A DNA stretch of 64,000 bases from Streptomyces sp. ISL-36 (GTDB lineage Bacteria > Actinomycetota > Actinomycetes > Streptomycetales > Streptomycetaceae). The notes below the pieces were generated by a model. That model searched no databases and was not told the DNA's origin. It saw only the letters and a list, made by a program, of their open reading frames with translations. Below, in pieces: positions 1-8,422 of the stretch (position 1 is the first letter of the stretch; every line of letters begins with the position of its first letter). Location: the NCBI RefSeq assembly GCF_018614205.1, contig NZ_JAGGOS010000061.1, positions 1 through 64,000 on the forward strand, in the 5' to 3' direction. Position numbers and translations under genes: made by a program.

Positions 1-130
1 TCAGCTCCAGGGCCAGCCGGGGCAGCTCCTCGGAGGGTACGAAGTGGTCGGCGAGGCCGGCCAGCAGGGTGTCGGCGGCGCCCACCCCTTCACCGGTGAG
101 GGCCAGGTGGGTGCCCAGCTCGCCGGGCGC
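1..130 (-). repeat. Left copy of a perfect 130-bp inverted repeat
   Basis: The reverse complement of bases 1-130 is identical, base for base, to 2845-2974 inside the downstream hydrolase gene (its residues 158 to about 200). Identity stops exactly at base 131 and continues to the left edge of the window, so the true repeat may be longer. The two arms share the 5'-GCGCCCGGCGAGC-3' motif at the junction. Because there is no divergence, the copy is either very recent or a fold-back artefact at a contig end. Confidence 0.97.
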
Positions 131-413
131 GCAGCACATCGGGGCCCGCCCCGGGGTCGAGGACCGCCACCCGCAGACCGAGCCGGTGGGCGGCCAGCAT
201 CACGGCCAGTGCCCGCGGCCCCGGCCGGACCGCGACCCCGACCGTGGCGCCGCGCTCGACACCACGCGCGTGCAGCGCGGCCGCGTACCGGTCGGCGAGA
301 TCGGCGAGGTCCCCGCAGGTCGCCCTGGTGCGTACGGCGCCGCTGCGGGTGGTGCCGAGGACGGCGGGGCGGTCGGGGGCCGACCGCAGGGTGTGGGCGA
401 GAGCGTCGAGCAT
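90..413 (-). pseudogene. 5' end of an OleC-like acyl-AMP ligase, interrupted at base 131
   Basis: Residues 1-94 read as the N-terminus of an AMP-forming acyl-CoA/acyl-AMP ligase (ANL superfamily): a segment with GDLADLADRYAAALHARGV and then GATVGVAVRPGPRALAVMLA, the usual start of this fold. The reading frame enters the inverted repeat at base 131, goes out of register with the hydrolase-derived sequence and stops at 90, giving only 107 aa instead of about 500. Its ATG (413-411) overlaps the stop of the glycosyltransferase (TGATG), so it is the third gene of the operon. In ole loci the ligase OleC acts on the OleA/OleD product and is known to form beta-lactones; here that is an inference from position. 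Without the missing part the product would be inactive, unless the break is an assembly error. Confidence 0.75.
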
Positions 414-1153
414 CAGCGCGGGTCCTCCCCATGACGCCCGGGGCCCTTGTCGAGGTACCAGCGGGCGGTTCCGACGATTCCGTAGGCGCGCAGGCGCCGG
501 GTGGAGTTCTCCACGACCATGTCGCGGGCGTGGACGATGGCGGTGGTGCGCCGCCGCACCCGGTTCAGGAAGAGCCGGTCGGTGGGGGACGGCCGACGGG
601 GCATCCCCCCGACCGCCTCGTAGAGCCGGGCCGTGATCGCCATGTTGTTGCCCGCGTGCATACGGTACGGAGCGAGGTAACCGTGCCGGCGTCGGTGCGC
701 CGGGCGGACGCGTCCGAAGAACGCGGCGGTGGCGACGAGCGTACGGAACACGGCGCGGCCGAACGGCCCGTGCTCGTCGCGACGGGCGTCGATGCGACCG
801 CACACCAGGCCGGCGCCGCTCTGCAGCGCGGCCCTGGCCGCGGCCGTCCAGCCGGGACGGGGCAGACAGTCGGCGTCGGTACGGGCGAGCAGCGTGGCCC
901 CGTGCCCGATCGCGTACCGGAAGCCGGTGTCCACGGCGCACCCCACCCCCTTGTCCCGCTCGTCGAGCACATGCACCGGGAACGGAGCCCGCTCCGCGAA
1001 CGCACGGGCGATCCGGGCGGTGTCGTCCTCGGAGGCGTTGTCCACCACCACGAGGTGGAAGTCGCGGTCCTGCTGCGCGGCGAGTGCCTCCAGGGTGTCG
1101 CCGATGCGCGCGGCCTCCTGGTGGGCGGGCACCACCACCCACAGCGCGCTCAC
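413..1153 (-). CDS. GT2-family glycosyltransferase
   Basis: This 246-aa protein opens with a family 2 (GT-A) Rossmann-like strand (WVVVPAHQEAARIGDTLEAL), has VVVDNASEDDTARIA, and carries an acidic nucleotide-sugar/metal motif at ARTDADC. It should transfer a sugar from a nucleotide sugar in the cytoplasm; the acceptor is unknown. No membrane helix is obvious. The GTG start (1153-1151) overlaps the stop of the OleA-like gene (GTGA), and its own stop overlaps the next ATG, so the three genes are almost certainly translated from one message. A glycosyltransferase between OleA-like and ligase genes hints that the hydrocarbon or lactone product, or a precursor, is glycosylated. That is inference. 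Confidence 0.85.
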   Translation of the reverse strand: MSALWVVVPAHQEAARIGDTLEALAAQQDRDFHLVVVDNASEDDTARIARAFAERAPFPVHVLDERDKGVGCAVDTGFRYAIGHGATLLARTDADCLPRPGWTAAARAALQSGAGLVCGRIDARRDEHGPFGRAVFRTLVATAAFFGRVRPAHRRRHGYLAPYRMHAGNNMAITARLYEAVGGMPRRPSPTDRLFLNRVRRRTTAIVHARDMVVENSTRRLRAYGIVGTARWYLDKGPGRHGEDPR

Positions 1154-2178
1154 GCCTTCTCCCAGACCATCGTCATGATGCTGACGCCGCCGCCCAGGCC
1201 GACGAACAGGACCCGGTCGCCGGAGCGCAGTTCGTCGTACACCCGGTCGAGCTGCACGCCCAGGCTCGCGCTGGCGACGTTGCCGAGCTGGGGGACCGTG
1301 ACCACCAGCCGGTCCTCGGGCACACCGGTGATCTCCACGAACCGCTCCAGGTACGGCACGGTGACCTGATGGACCAGGACGTACCGGAAGTCCGACCACT
1401 CCAGCCCCGTACGGTGCCGCACCCGGTCGAGGACCGAGGTGCCGACCTTCTCGAACACCTCGCGCAACTCGCCGCCGTCACCGCGGAAGTACGTGTGCTC
1501 GTCTCCGCGCGGGTGTCGTGAACCGCCGCCGAATATCCCGCCGACGCCCCAGTGCTCGGAGTGCGTCTCGCTGTCCACGTCGAGGATCCCACCGCGGTCC
1601 GCCGCCGCCAGGACCACCGCCGCGCCCGCGTCACCGAAGGTGTAGCCGGCGAAGCCGTCCCGGAACTGGGCCAGATCGGCGGGCTCATGCCGCACGGCCC
1701 GGCTCGGTGTCTCACCGGTGACGACGAGCGCCCGCCGGGCGCGCCCCGCGAGGATCATCGAGCGGGCGAGGTCCATGCCGTTGACGAAGCTGTTGCAGGC
1801 GTTGGTCACGTCCAGGGCGTGCGCCCGGGAGCCGAGCTCGGCCTGGACGATGTGCGCCGTGGCCGGTTCGACGATGTCCCGCGACGCGGAGGCGAACACC
1901 AGAAGGTCGATGTCGAGCGGGTCGATCCCGGCCCGCGCCAGAGCGCCGCGTGCGGCACCCACCGCCAGCGTGGAGGCGTACTCCTCCGGCCCCGCGACCC
2001 GGCGGGAGAGAATCCCGGTGGCTCGCTCGAACACGCCGGCCGGCAGCGCGAACCCGCCGGCCGCGGACACCCGCTGCCGCAGCCGCTCCGAGTCCATGAC
2101 CCGCTCGGGCAGGCAGACGCCCACCCCGGTGATACCGACGCGCACGGAGCCGTCGACGACGGCGCTCTGACTGTTCAT
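1150..2178 (-). CDS. OleA-like 3-oxoacyl-ACP synthase III family enzyme
   Basis: A 342-aa thiolase-fold protein with the Cys-His-Asn triad of the KAS III/OleA group: Cys128 in DVTNACNSF, His270 in LVHQVT and Asn300 in QLGNVAS. The SRDIVEPATAHIV and NSFVNGMDLA stretches resemble OleA (head-to-head acyl condensation) more than housekeeping FabH. It would join two activated fatty acyl chains or an acyl chain and a malonyl unit. It is the first gene of a leftward operon with a GT2 enzyme and a broken acyl-AMP ligase. The start at 2178 has no clear Shine-Dalgarno; a start upstream at 2220 or a leaderless message is possible. FabH-type initiation synthase for a secondary-metabolite cluster is the main alternative. 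Confidence 0.82.
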   Translation of the reverse strand: MNSQSAVVDGSVRVGITGVGVCLPERVMDSERLRQRVSAAGGFALPAGVFERATGILSRRVAGPEEYASTLAVGAARGALARAGIDPLDIDLLVFASASRDIVEPATAHIVQAELGSRAHALDVTNACNSFVNGMDLARSMILAGRARRALVVTGETPSRAVRHEPADLAQFRDGFAGYTFGDAGAAVVLAAADRGGILDVDSETHSEHWGVGGIFGGGSRHPRGDEHTYFRGDGGELREVFEKVGTSVLDRVRHRTGLEWSDFRYVLVHQVTVPYLERFVEITGVPEDRLVVTVPQLGNVASASLGVQLDRVYDELRSGDRVLFVGLGGGVSIMTMVWEKA

Positions 2179-2373
2179 GGGAGGGAGGCTACGAACGGAC
2201 GGGGCCGAGGGCCTGAGCACCGGTACTCAATCGCCCTGGGGGAAACCCCCTGTCTCGCAGCCCGCGCCCGGGAGTCCACCATCGAGACGCTACGGTGGTC
2301 GGAAGATCGTTCCGGAGGGAAGTGACGGCACCATGCGACTGATCGAGGCCCCCGGCTCCACGGAGCCGGCGCC

Positions 2374-3420
2374 ATGACCACGGCCGACATCCCCCATGTC
2401 CTGCTGCGCACCGAAGGGCGGGCCGGCTTCCTCACCCTGAACCGGCCGAAGGCCATCAACGCCCTCACCCACGCCATGGTGCACCGCATCGACGAGGCGC
2501 TGAACGCATGGGAGGACGATCCCGCCGTCGAGACCGTCGTCATCGAGGGCGCGGGAGAACGCGGGCTGTGCGCCGGCGGCGACATCCGGGCCATTCACGA
2601 CGACGCCCGCGCCGGGGGCACCGCCTCCGTCGACTTCTGGCGCGACGAGTACCGCCTCAACGCCAGGATCGCCCGCTACCCCAAGCCGTACGTGGCCTTC
2701 ATGGACGGGATCGTCATGGGCGGCGGAGTCGGCGTCTCCGCCCACGGTTCCGTCCGCGTCGTCACCGAGCGTTCCCGCGTGGCGATGCCCGAGACGGGCA
2801 TCGGCTTCGTGCCCGACGTCGGCGGTACGTACCTGCTCAGCCGGGCGCCCGGCGAGCTGGGCACCCACCTGGCCCTCACCGGTGAAGGGGTGGGCGCCGC
2901 CGACACCCTGCTGGCCGGCCTCGCCGACCACTTCGTACCCTCCGAGGAGCTGCCCCGGCTGGCCCTGGAGCTGACCCGGTCGCCCGCGCACGAGGTGCTG
3001 GCCCGGTTCTCGCGGCCGGCCCCGCCCGGCGACCTGTCCGACCGGCGTGCGTGGATCGACGCCTGCTACGCGGCGGACACGGTGGAGGCCCTCGTCGACC
3101 GGCTCCTCGACTCCGGCGTGCCCGAGGCGAAGGAGGCCGCCACCACACTCCTCACCCGGTCGCCCACGGCCCTGAAGGTCACCCTGGCCGCGATCCGCCG
3201 CGCCCGGCGCCTCGACTCCCTGGAGGCCGTCCTGGACATGGAGTTCCGGCTCTCCTGCGCCGCACTCTCCTCCGCCGACCTCGTGGAGGGCATCCGCGCC
3301 CAGGTCGTCGACAAGGACCGCACCCCCCGCTGGTCCCCGCCCACGCTCCCCGAGGTCACGGACGACGCCGTCGCCCGCTACTTCGCACCCCCCGGCGCTC
3401 AGGAGCCCTTCGCCTCCTGA
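2374..3420 (+). CDS. 3-hydroxyisobutyryl-CoA hydrolase / enoyl-CoA hydratase-isomerase family
   Basis: 348 aa, the usual length for 3-hydroxyisobutyryl-CoA hydrolases, which free 3-hydroxyisobutyrate from its CoA ester in valine breakdown. The crotonase fold is clear: LCAGGDIRA (oxyanion hole), FMDGIVMGGGVGVS, and the hydrolase-type catalytic pair Glu140 and Asp148 in MPETGIGFVPDVGGTYLLSR. The ATG at 2374 lies 3 bases after GGAGCCGGCGCC, a weak ribosome site. The gene is divergent from the OleA-like operon with 195 bp between. Residues 158 to about 200 are the source of the inverted copy at the window edge. A general enoyl-CoA hydratase is the alternative, but the Glu/Asp pair favours the hydrolase. 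Confidence 0.88.
   Translation: MTTADIPHVLLRTEGRAGFLTLNRPKAINALTHAMVHRIDEALNAWEDDPAVETVVIEGAGERGLCAGGDIRAIHDDARAGGTASVDFWRDEYRLNARIARYPKPYVAFMDGIVMGGGVGVSAHGSVRVVTERSRVAMPETGIGFVPDVGGTYLLSRAPGELGTHLALTGEGVGAADTLLAGLADHFVPSEELPRLALELTRSPAHEVLARFSRPAPPGDLSDRRAWIDACYAADTVEALVDRLLDSGVPEAKEAATTLLTRSPTALKVTLAAIRRARRLDSLEAVLDMEFRLSCAALSSADLVEGIRAQVVDKDRTPRWSPPTLPEVTDDAVARYFAPPGAQEPFAS
2845..2974 (+). repeat. Right copy of the 130-bp inverted repeat
   Basis: This segment of the hydrolase gene matches bases 1-130 in reverse complement without a mismatch. It sits in frame inside an intact coding sequence, so this is the original and the edge copy is the duplicate. Confidence 0.97.
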
Positions 3421-3421
3421 C

Positions 3422-3440
3422 GCAGGGGGCGGTCCCCTGC
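3422..3440 (+). terminator. Hairpin after the hydrolase gene
   Basis: Arms GCAGGGG (3422-3428) and CCCCTGC (3434-3440) with a 5-base loop, starting 2 bases after the stop codon. No T-run follows, which is normal for Streptomyces terminators. Confidence 0.6.
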
Positions 3441-3816
3441 CCCTCGCCCCCGTGGTTTCCCCCTGGTTCCCCTGCGGGCGGAGGCGTGCGGCCCAAGGCG
3501 TGCGGGCCGAGGCGTGCGGTAAATCGGTGTCGCGAGCGCGGACCGGCTCCCTACACTCGCCGCACGCGCCGTCGACGTTCCGGCGCGCCGTCCGACCGAC
3601 GAGGGGACCCCGACCGTGCGTTGCCGCACCGCTGTCGTCGTTCCCCGGTCCCGGTACGACGTGATCCTGATGTCCCGCGCTGCCCGATGCCGGCTGCGCG
3701 GCCGCCATCGGATGCCCGTGACGCACTCCTGACATCCGCCTGCTCGATGTGGCGGCGGGGCGCCGCGTCCGGGAATCGCGCCGCCCTTTCCCGTACACGT
3801 CGAAAGGCCTCGGGCC
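3441..3816 (+). promoter_or_regulatory. Long leader region of the EF-G-like gene, with a 14-bp-spaced triplet repeat
   Basis: No convincing gene is present in these 376 bp. The 9-mer GGCGTGCGG occurs three times at exactly 14-bp steps (3483, 3497, 3511), just upstream of a TACACT -10-like hexamer at 3552-3557. If that hexamer is used, the message has an untranslated leader of about 250 bases before the GTG at 3817. No matching -35 is clear. Confidence 0.4.
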
Positions 3817-5982
3817 GTGCGTACCACCCTTCCGCTTCCACCGACCACCCCGCTCGACCGCGTCCGCAATCTGGGCATCCTCGCCCACGTGGACGCGGGC
3901 AAGACCACCGTGACCGAGCGGATGCTGTACCTGACCGGCGCCACCCACAAGCGCGGCGAGGTCCACGACGGGACGACCGTCACGGACTTCGACCCGCAGG
4001 AACGCGACCGCGGGATCACCATCTTCGCGGCGGCCGTCAGCTGCGACTGGGACGGGCACCGGATCAACCTGATCGACACACCGGGCCACGTCGACTTCTC
4101 CGACGAGGTGGAACGCTCGCTGCGCGTCCTCGACGGCGCCATCGCGGTCTTCGACGCCGTCGCGGGGGTCGAGCCGCAGAGCGAGACGGTCTGGCGGCAG
4201 GCCGACCGGCACCGGGTGCCGCGGATCGCCTTCGTGAACAAGATGGACCGGGCCGGTGCCGACCTCGACACCACCGTGGCGTCGATCCGGGACCGGCTGC
4301 ACACCGTTCCGCTCGTCGTCCACCTGCCGATCGGCCAGGAGGACGGGTTCACCGGAGTGGTGGATCTGGTACGCATGCGCGCCCTGCTCTGGGCCTCCGG
4401 TCCCGACACGTTCACCGACGTGCCGGTGCCCGAAGCCCTGCGCGAGGAGGCACAGCGGCGCCGCCGAGTCCTGGAGGAGACGGTCGCGGAACTCCATCCG
4501 GCCGCGCTGGAGGAGTTCTGCGCCCGGTCGGACCTCGACGAGACGCTTGCGCTCGACGAGACGCCGGACGTCGACGAGACGCTTGCGCTCGACGAGACTC
4601 CGGCGCTCAGCGAGCGCACGCTGACCACGGCGCTGCGCGACCTGACCCGGAGCGGTGACGGCGTCGTGGTGCTGTGCGGATCCGCCTACCGCAACCGGGG
4701 CATGGAACCGCTGCTCGACGCCGTCGTCGGCTATCTGCCCTCACCGCTCGACGCGCCCCCGGTGCGCGGCACCGTCGACGGCACGGAGCGGGAACGGGCC
4801 GCCGACCCCGAAGCGCCGTTCGCCGCGCTGGCGTTCAAGGTGAACTCCACCGCCACCGGACGGCTGACCTATCTGCGTGTGTACGCCGGAACGATCGAGA
4901 AGGGAGACGTCGTGCTCGACGTGGCCGCACGGCGCACCGAGCGGATCGGCCGCATCCTGCGGGTGCAGGCCGACCGGAACACCGAGGTGGACCGGGCACG
5001 GGCCGGGGACATCGTCGCGGTCGTCGGACTGAAGGCCGCACGCCCCGGGGCCACGCTCTGCGCGCCCTCGGCGCCCCTGCTGCTCGAACCGCCCACGCCG
5101 GCCGCCCCGGTGGTGTCCGTCGCGGTCGAGGCCCGCAGAAGCCTGGACACCGACCGGCTGGCGTCGGCGCTCGCACGGCTCGTGGAGGAGGACCCCTCGC
5201 TCGCGGTCCGTACCGACCCCGAAACCGGTCAGACGGTGCTGTCGGGGATGGGTGAACTGCACCTTGAGGTCGCCGTGGAGAAGATCCGCCGGGCCCAGGG
5301 CCTGGACGTGGGCGTGGGCAGACCGCAGGTGGCCTACCGCGAGACGGTCGTCCGCGGTGTGTCCGCACTGGTGTACCGGCACGTCAAACAGGACGGCGGC
5401 GCGGGCCAGTTCGCCCATGTCGTGCTCGACGTCGAGCCACTCGGCATCGGCGACACCGCCGGCGACGAGGAGGAGTTCGCCTTCTCCTCCACCGTCACCG
5501 GAGGCCGGGTGCCGCAGGAGTACGCCCGTGCGGTCGAGGCCGGCTGCCGGGACGCCCTGGCGGAGGGCCCGCTCGGCGGCCACCCGGTGACCGGTGTGCG
5601 GGTGACGCTCACCGACGGAGCCACCCACTCCAAGGACTCCTCGGAGATGGCGTTCCGTACGGCGGGCCGCTTCGCGCTGCGCGAGGCGCTGCGCGCCAGT
5701 GCGATGACGCTCCTGGAACCGGTGGTCGAGGTGACGGTCACGGTGCCCGACAGCGCCGTGGGCGGGGTGCTCGGTGACCTGGCGGCCCGTCGCGGCCGGG
5801 TCCACGGCTCGACCACCCGGGCAGGGACGGCGGTGATCACCGCGACCGTGCCGCTGGCCGAACTCTTCGGCTACGCCTCCCGGCTGCGCGGTCGCACCCA
5901 GGGCCGTGGCACCTTCACCACCCGGCCCACCGGCTACGCCCCCGCACCGGCCGAGGCGACCGCAGCGACGCGGTCCCCGTAA
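3817..5982 (+). CDS. Elongation factor G-like GTPase (second EF-G type)
   Basis: A 721-aa translational GTPase. G1 is AHVDAGKTT (from residue 23), followed by switch region RGIT, G3 DTPGH, G4 NKMD and G5 GSA; then a domain II ([20 protein letters not shown]), [10 protein letters not shown] of domain III and C-terminal domains IV-V. It resembles the auxiliary EF-G-like proteins found in streptomycetes beside the housekeeping FusA, whose role is unclear; ribosome rescue, recycling or drug tolerance (Tet(M)-like) are all possible. The GTG at 3817 follows GAAAGG. An acidic 12-residue tandem repeat (residues 239-262) is inserted between G4 and G5. It ends at a strong hairpin. It has no str-operon neighbours, so it is not the main EF-G. 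Confidence 0.9.
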   Translation: MRTTLPLPPTTPLDRVRNLGILAHVDAGKTTVTERMLYLTGATHKRGEVHDGTTVTDFDPQERDRGITIFAAAVSCDWDGHRINLIDTPGHVDFSDEVERSLRVLDGAIAVFDAVAGVEPQSETVWRQADRHRVPRIAFVNKMDRAGADLDTTVASIRDRLHTVPLVVHLPIGQEDGFTGVVDLVRMRALLWASGPDTFTDVPVPEALREEAQRRRRVLEETVAELHPAALEEFCARSDLDETLALDETPDVDETLALDETPALSERTLTTALRDLTRSGDGVVVLCGSAYRNRGMEPLLDAVVGYLPSPLDAPPVRGTVDGTERERAADPEAPFAALAFKVNSTATGRLTYLRVYAGTIEKGDVVLDVAARRTERIGRILRVQADRNTEVDRARAGDIVAVVGLKAARPGATLCAPSAPLLLEPPTPAAPVVSVAVEARRSLDTDRLASALARLVEEDPSLAVRTDPETGQTVLSGMGELHLEVAVEKIRRAQGLDVGVGRPQVAYRETVVRGVSALVYRHVKQDGGAGQFAHVVLDVEPLGIGDTAGDEEEFAFSSTVTGGRVPQEYARAVEAGCRDALAEGPLGGHPVTGVRVTLTDGATHSKDSSEMAFRTAGRFALREALRASAMTLLEPVVEVTVTVPDSAVGGVLGDLAARRGRVHGSTTRAGTAVITATVPLAELFGYASRLRGRTQGRGTFTTRPTGYAPAPAEATAATRSP
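4531..4602 (+). repeat. Two tandem 36-bp units inside the EF-G-like gene
   Basis: Encodes [12 protein letters not shown] followed by [12 protein letters not shown], in frame. The two units differ at only a few bases. The segment is highly acidic and falls between G4 (NKMD) and G5 (GSA), where EF-G carries its G' insertion. Confidence 0.9.
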
Positions 5983-5989
5983 CGACGAC

Positions 5990-6022
5990 GACGGGCCCGC
6001 CCACCCCCTGGGCGGGCCCGTC
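5990..6022 (+). terminator. Strong terminator hairpin after the EF-G-like gene
   Basis: A perfect 14-bp stem (5990-6003 with 6009-6022) closes a five-C loop, 8 bases after the stop codon. There is no T-tract. It separates this gene from yidD, which therefore likely has its own promoter. Confidence 0.85.
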
Positions 6023-6073
6023 CCGGGCCGATGATCACGTCCCCGTATCATCCGGCGGGAGGGAAGGGGAGCC

Positions 6074-6529
6074 GTGGAACCATCGGGATCGAGAAAGGCC
6101 GAGCGGCGGGCCCGCCGACGGCGGCGGCGCGACGAGGGCGAGGAAGGCTGCTGCCTCGGCGCCCTCGACACCTTTGTCTACTGCCGGCAGTGCAGCTGCC
6201 CCGACCTCTGGCTGACGCTGCTTCCGGCCCTCCTCCCGGCCCTGTTCCTCGGATCGCGCCGCGCCACGCCGCGTCGGGGCCAGGCGGACGACCGGCCCCC
6301 GGGCCGCGTGGCCGGCGCGATGTACGCGGCCGTCCAGCACTACCGGGCCGAGATCAGCCCGGCTCGGCCGCCGTGCTGCCCCTACACGCCGAGCTGTTCC
6401 ACGTACGCCGTCAAGGCACTGCGACGCCACGGTGCGCTGCGCGGCGGGCGCCTGATCCTCGGCCGGCTGCTGCGGTGCACGCCGAGGGCGGCGCGCCGTC
6501 GTGGCTTCCAGGATCCGGTCCCCGGCTGA
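6074..6529 (+). CDS. YidD-family membrane protein insertion efficiency factor
   Basis: 151 aa. The YidD signature is present: YRAEISPARPPCCPYTPSCSTYAVKALRRHGALRGG then LLRCTP, with the conserved cysteines of the family. YidD helps insertion of inner-membrane proteins, normally encoded between rnpA and yidC. Here it stands alone between an EF-G-like gene and a maltokinase-cap gene. The N-terminus is unusual: a run of arginines (RRARRRRRR) followed by a cysteine-rich hydrophobic segment (CCLGALDTFVYCRQCSC, then a leucine-rich stretch), so the product is probably a membrane-anchored paralogue. GTG start at 6074 is preceded by AAGGGGAG. Confidence 0.85.
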   Translation: MEPSGSRKAERRARRRRRRDEGEEGCCLGALDTFVYCRQCSCPDLWLTLLPALLPALFLGSRRATPRRGQADDRPPGRVAGAMYAAVQHYRAEISPARPPCCPYTPSCSTYAVKALRRHGALRGGRLILGRLLRCTPRAARRRGFQDPVPG

Positions 6530-6541
6530 CGGACGGCCGCC

Positions 6542-7324
6542 TCAGCGCGCCGTCTCGCGCAGGACGACGAAGGGACCGCGCCGCTCCCGGCCGTCCGGAG
6601 TGCGCCAGCCCGCGCTGACGCCTCCCACCGCCCCGGCGGTCGTCCCGTCGGATTCGGCCCCGTCCGCCCGAAGGACCCGCGCCACGGTCAGGGTGAGAGG
6701 GGACCGCGCCGACTCCGTGGCCCCCGTGGCAGGCGTGACCCCGAGGAGGAGGTCGGTCCCGTCCGGCCCCTCCGCGACCGCCGTCGGCACGCCCACGGCC
6801 GGAAGCCCGTCCCCGCCGGGCGATGGGCCGCCGCGCCCAGCGCCTCCCACGTCTCCCGGGTCGCCCGGCTCTCCAGGGCGTCCATGGCTTTCGAAGCCGC
6901 CGAAGTGACGGATGACGGAGGGGTCCGGGGTGTCGGACTCACTCTGCGCCTGCGGCTCGGCACGGCCCTCGACGAGCGCGATCAGCTGAGCCACGAGCAC
7001 CGGGTCGTGCACCCCGTCGTACACCCACCGTCGTCCCAGCACACCGTGCTCGGAGGTGCCGACGAGAGCCTGCTCCGCACCGTCCAGCGGCGCGCCGCGA
7101 TAGGTGAGCGGCAGGTGGTACGAGACGGCGTCCTCTCCAGACCCGTCCGTGACGACCATGAACTCGATGCCCACCTCCCCTTGCGGGTCGTCGAGCCGGA
7201 AGCCGCCCGCCTTGGACAGCTCCGGCCCCCGCTCCGTGCGGACGTACCAGGGTCGGGAAGGCAGCCAGGAGGCGATCAGCTCCAGCTTGCCGGGGTTCAT
7301 GGTGGTGCGGTGGATGACAGCCAT
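6542..7324 (-). CDS. Maltokinase N-terminal cap-like domain protein
   Basis: 260 aa. The start MAVIHRTTMNPGKLELIASWLPSRPWY is the hallmark of the small domain that caps the N-terminus of maltokinases and of stand-alone streptomycete proteins. No kinase domain follows, so it cannot phosphorylate maltose. The middle (about residues 145-180) is a Gly/Pro/Asp-rich low-complexity linker, and the last 70 residues form a second small domain of unknown type. A good ribosome site (GAGGAGGT) precedes the ATG at 7324. It is divergent from glsA with 93 bp between and convergent with yidD (12-bp gap). Confidence 0.75.
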   Translation of the reverse strand: MAVIHRTTMNPGKLELIASWLPSRPWYVRTERGPELSKAGGFRLDDPQGEVGIEFMVVTDGSGEDAVSYHLPLTYRGAPLDGAEQALVGTSEHGVLGRRWVYDGVHDPVLVAQLIALVEGRAEPQAQSESDTPDPSVIRHFGGFESHGRPGEPGDPGDVGGAGRGGPSPGGDGLPAVGVPTAVAEGPDGTDLLLGVTPATGATESARSPLTLTVARVLRADGAESDGTTAGAVGGVSAGWRTPDGRERRGPFVVLRETAR

Positions 7325-7417
7325 ACCTCCTCAACTTCCCTCACCGGCATGCGGTTCCCTCCCGCGTCCACCGGACCCGGCCCCCCGGGCGGGAGACGCG
7401 CGGTGCCGGACGGCACA

Positions 7418-8344
7418 ATGAGGATCATGCTGCTGTCGTTCCAGCCCGTCCTCGAGCGCATCGCCGAGGAGATGGGAGATCTCGCCGGCCGGGGCCGGCC
7501 CGCCGACTACATCCCGGCCCTCGCCGCCGGCGACCCGGACCGCTTCGGCATGGCCGTCGCCGAACTGGACGGCAGCGTCTACGGGGTGGGGGAGTGGCAG
7601 CAGCCGTTCTCCACCCAGTCCGTCACCAAGGTGTTCACCCTCGCCCTGGCCCTCGCCCACGAGGGCGACACGCTCTGGGAGCACGTCGGACGGGAGCCGT
7701 CGGGCAACCCCTTCAACTCACTGGTGCAACTGGAGTACGAGAACGGCATCCCCCGCAATCCGTTCATCAACGCCGGCGCCCTGGTCGTCACCGACCGGCT
7801 GCACGGCCTGACCGGGAACGCCTCGGGCAGTCTGCTCGACCTGCTGCGCGCCGAGAGCGGCAACGCGGACCTCGACTTCGACCGGGACGTGGCCGCGTCG
7901 GAGACCGCGCACGGAGACCGCAACGCCGCGCTGGCCCACTTCATGGCCTCGTACCGGAACATCTCCACCCCCGTGCCGACCCTTCTGCGCGAGTACTTCC
8001 GGCAGTGCTCGATCGAGGCGTCCTGCGCGGACCTCGCGCTCGCCACCGGCTTCCTCGCCCGCCACGGCATCCGCGCCGACGGCTCACGGCTCCTCACCCG
8101 GAGCCAGGCCAAGCAGGTCAACGCCGTCATGCTCACCTGCGGGACGTACGACGCGGCCGGCGACTTCGCCTACCGCGTGGGGTTGCCCGGCAAGAGCGGG
8201 GTGGGCGGCGGCATCATCGCCGTCGTCCCGGGCCGCTGCACCCTCTGCGTCTGGAGCCCGGGTCTGGACGCGCGCGGCAACTCGGTCGCGGGCGTCGCGG
8301 CCCTGGACCGCTTCACCACGATCACCGGTCTCTCCGTCTTCTGA
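7418..8344 (+). CDS. glsA: Glutaminase A
   Basis: 308 aa. Converts L-glutamine to glutamate and ammonia in the cytoplasm. The serine-dependent beta-lactamase-like fold is visible: catalytic Ser and Lys in STQSVTK, the YENGIPRNPFINAGA block, NAVMLTCGTYDAAGDFA and the KSGVGGGI motif, all in family order and at normal length. The start is uncertain: ATG 7418 lies within a CACAAT -10-like hexamer (7414-7419), so a leaderless start at ATG 7427 is equally possible. Single gene, closed by a long hairpin shared with the convergent inhibitor gene. Confidence 0.93.
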   Translation: MRIMLLSFQPVLERIAEEMGDLAGRGRPADYIPALAAGDPDRFGMAVAELDGSVYGVGEWQQPFSTQSVTKVFTLALALAHEGDTLWEHVGREPSGNPFNSLVQLEYENGIPRNPFINAGALVVTDRLHGLTGNASGSLLDLLRAESGNADLDFDRDVAASETAHGDRNAALAHFMASYRNISTPVPTLLREYFRQCSIEASCADLALATGFLARHGIRADGSRLLTRSQAKQVNAVMLTCGTYDAAGDFAYRVGLPGKSGVGGGIIAVVPGRCTLCVWSPGLDARGNSVAGVAALDRFTTITGLSVF

Positions 8345-8357
8345 ACCGTCTTCTGAA

Positions 8358-8384
8358 CCGTGCACAGCGGTCCGCTGTGCACGG
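8358..8384. terminator. Bidirectional hairpin between glsA and the inhibitor gene
   Basis: Arms at 8358-8370 and 8372-8384 pair over 13 bases around a single T, so the real loop takes a few of the innermost pairs. It lies between two convergent genes and could stop both. Confidence 0.75.
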
Positions 8385-8422
8385 GTGCCCCGCCCCCCCC
8401 CGCGCGGCCCTCGCGCCCGCGC

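Noticed and set aside
1..130. Terminal inverted repeat of a linear chromosome
   Set aside because: The two copies are only 2.7 kb apart and lie inside coding sequence, not at a chromosome end; telomere palindromes are absent.
2290..4497. Long open frame of 735 codons on the minus strand
   Set aside because: It is antisense to the hydrolase and EF-G-like genes, and its composition (Gly, Arg, Val runs) is that of a GC-rich shadow frame.
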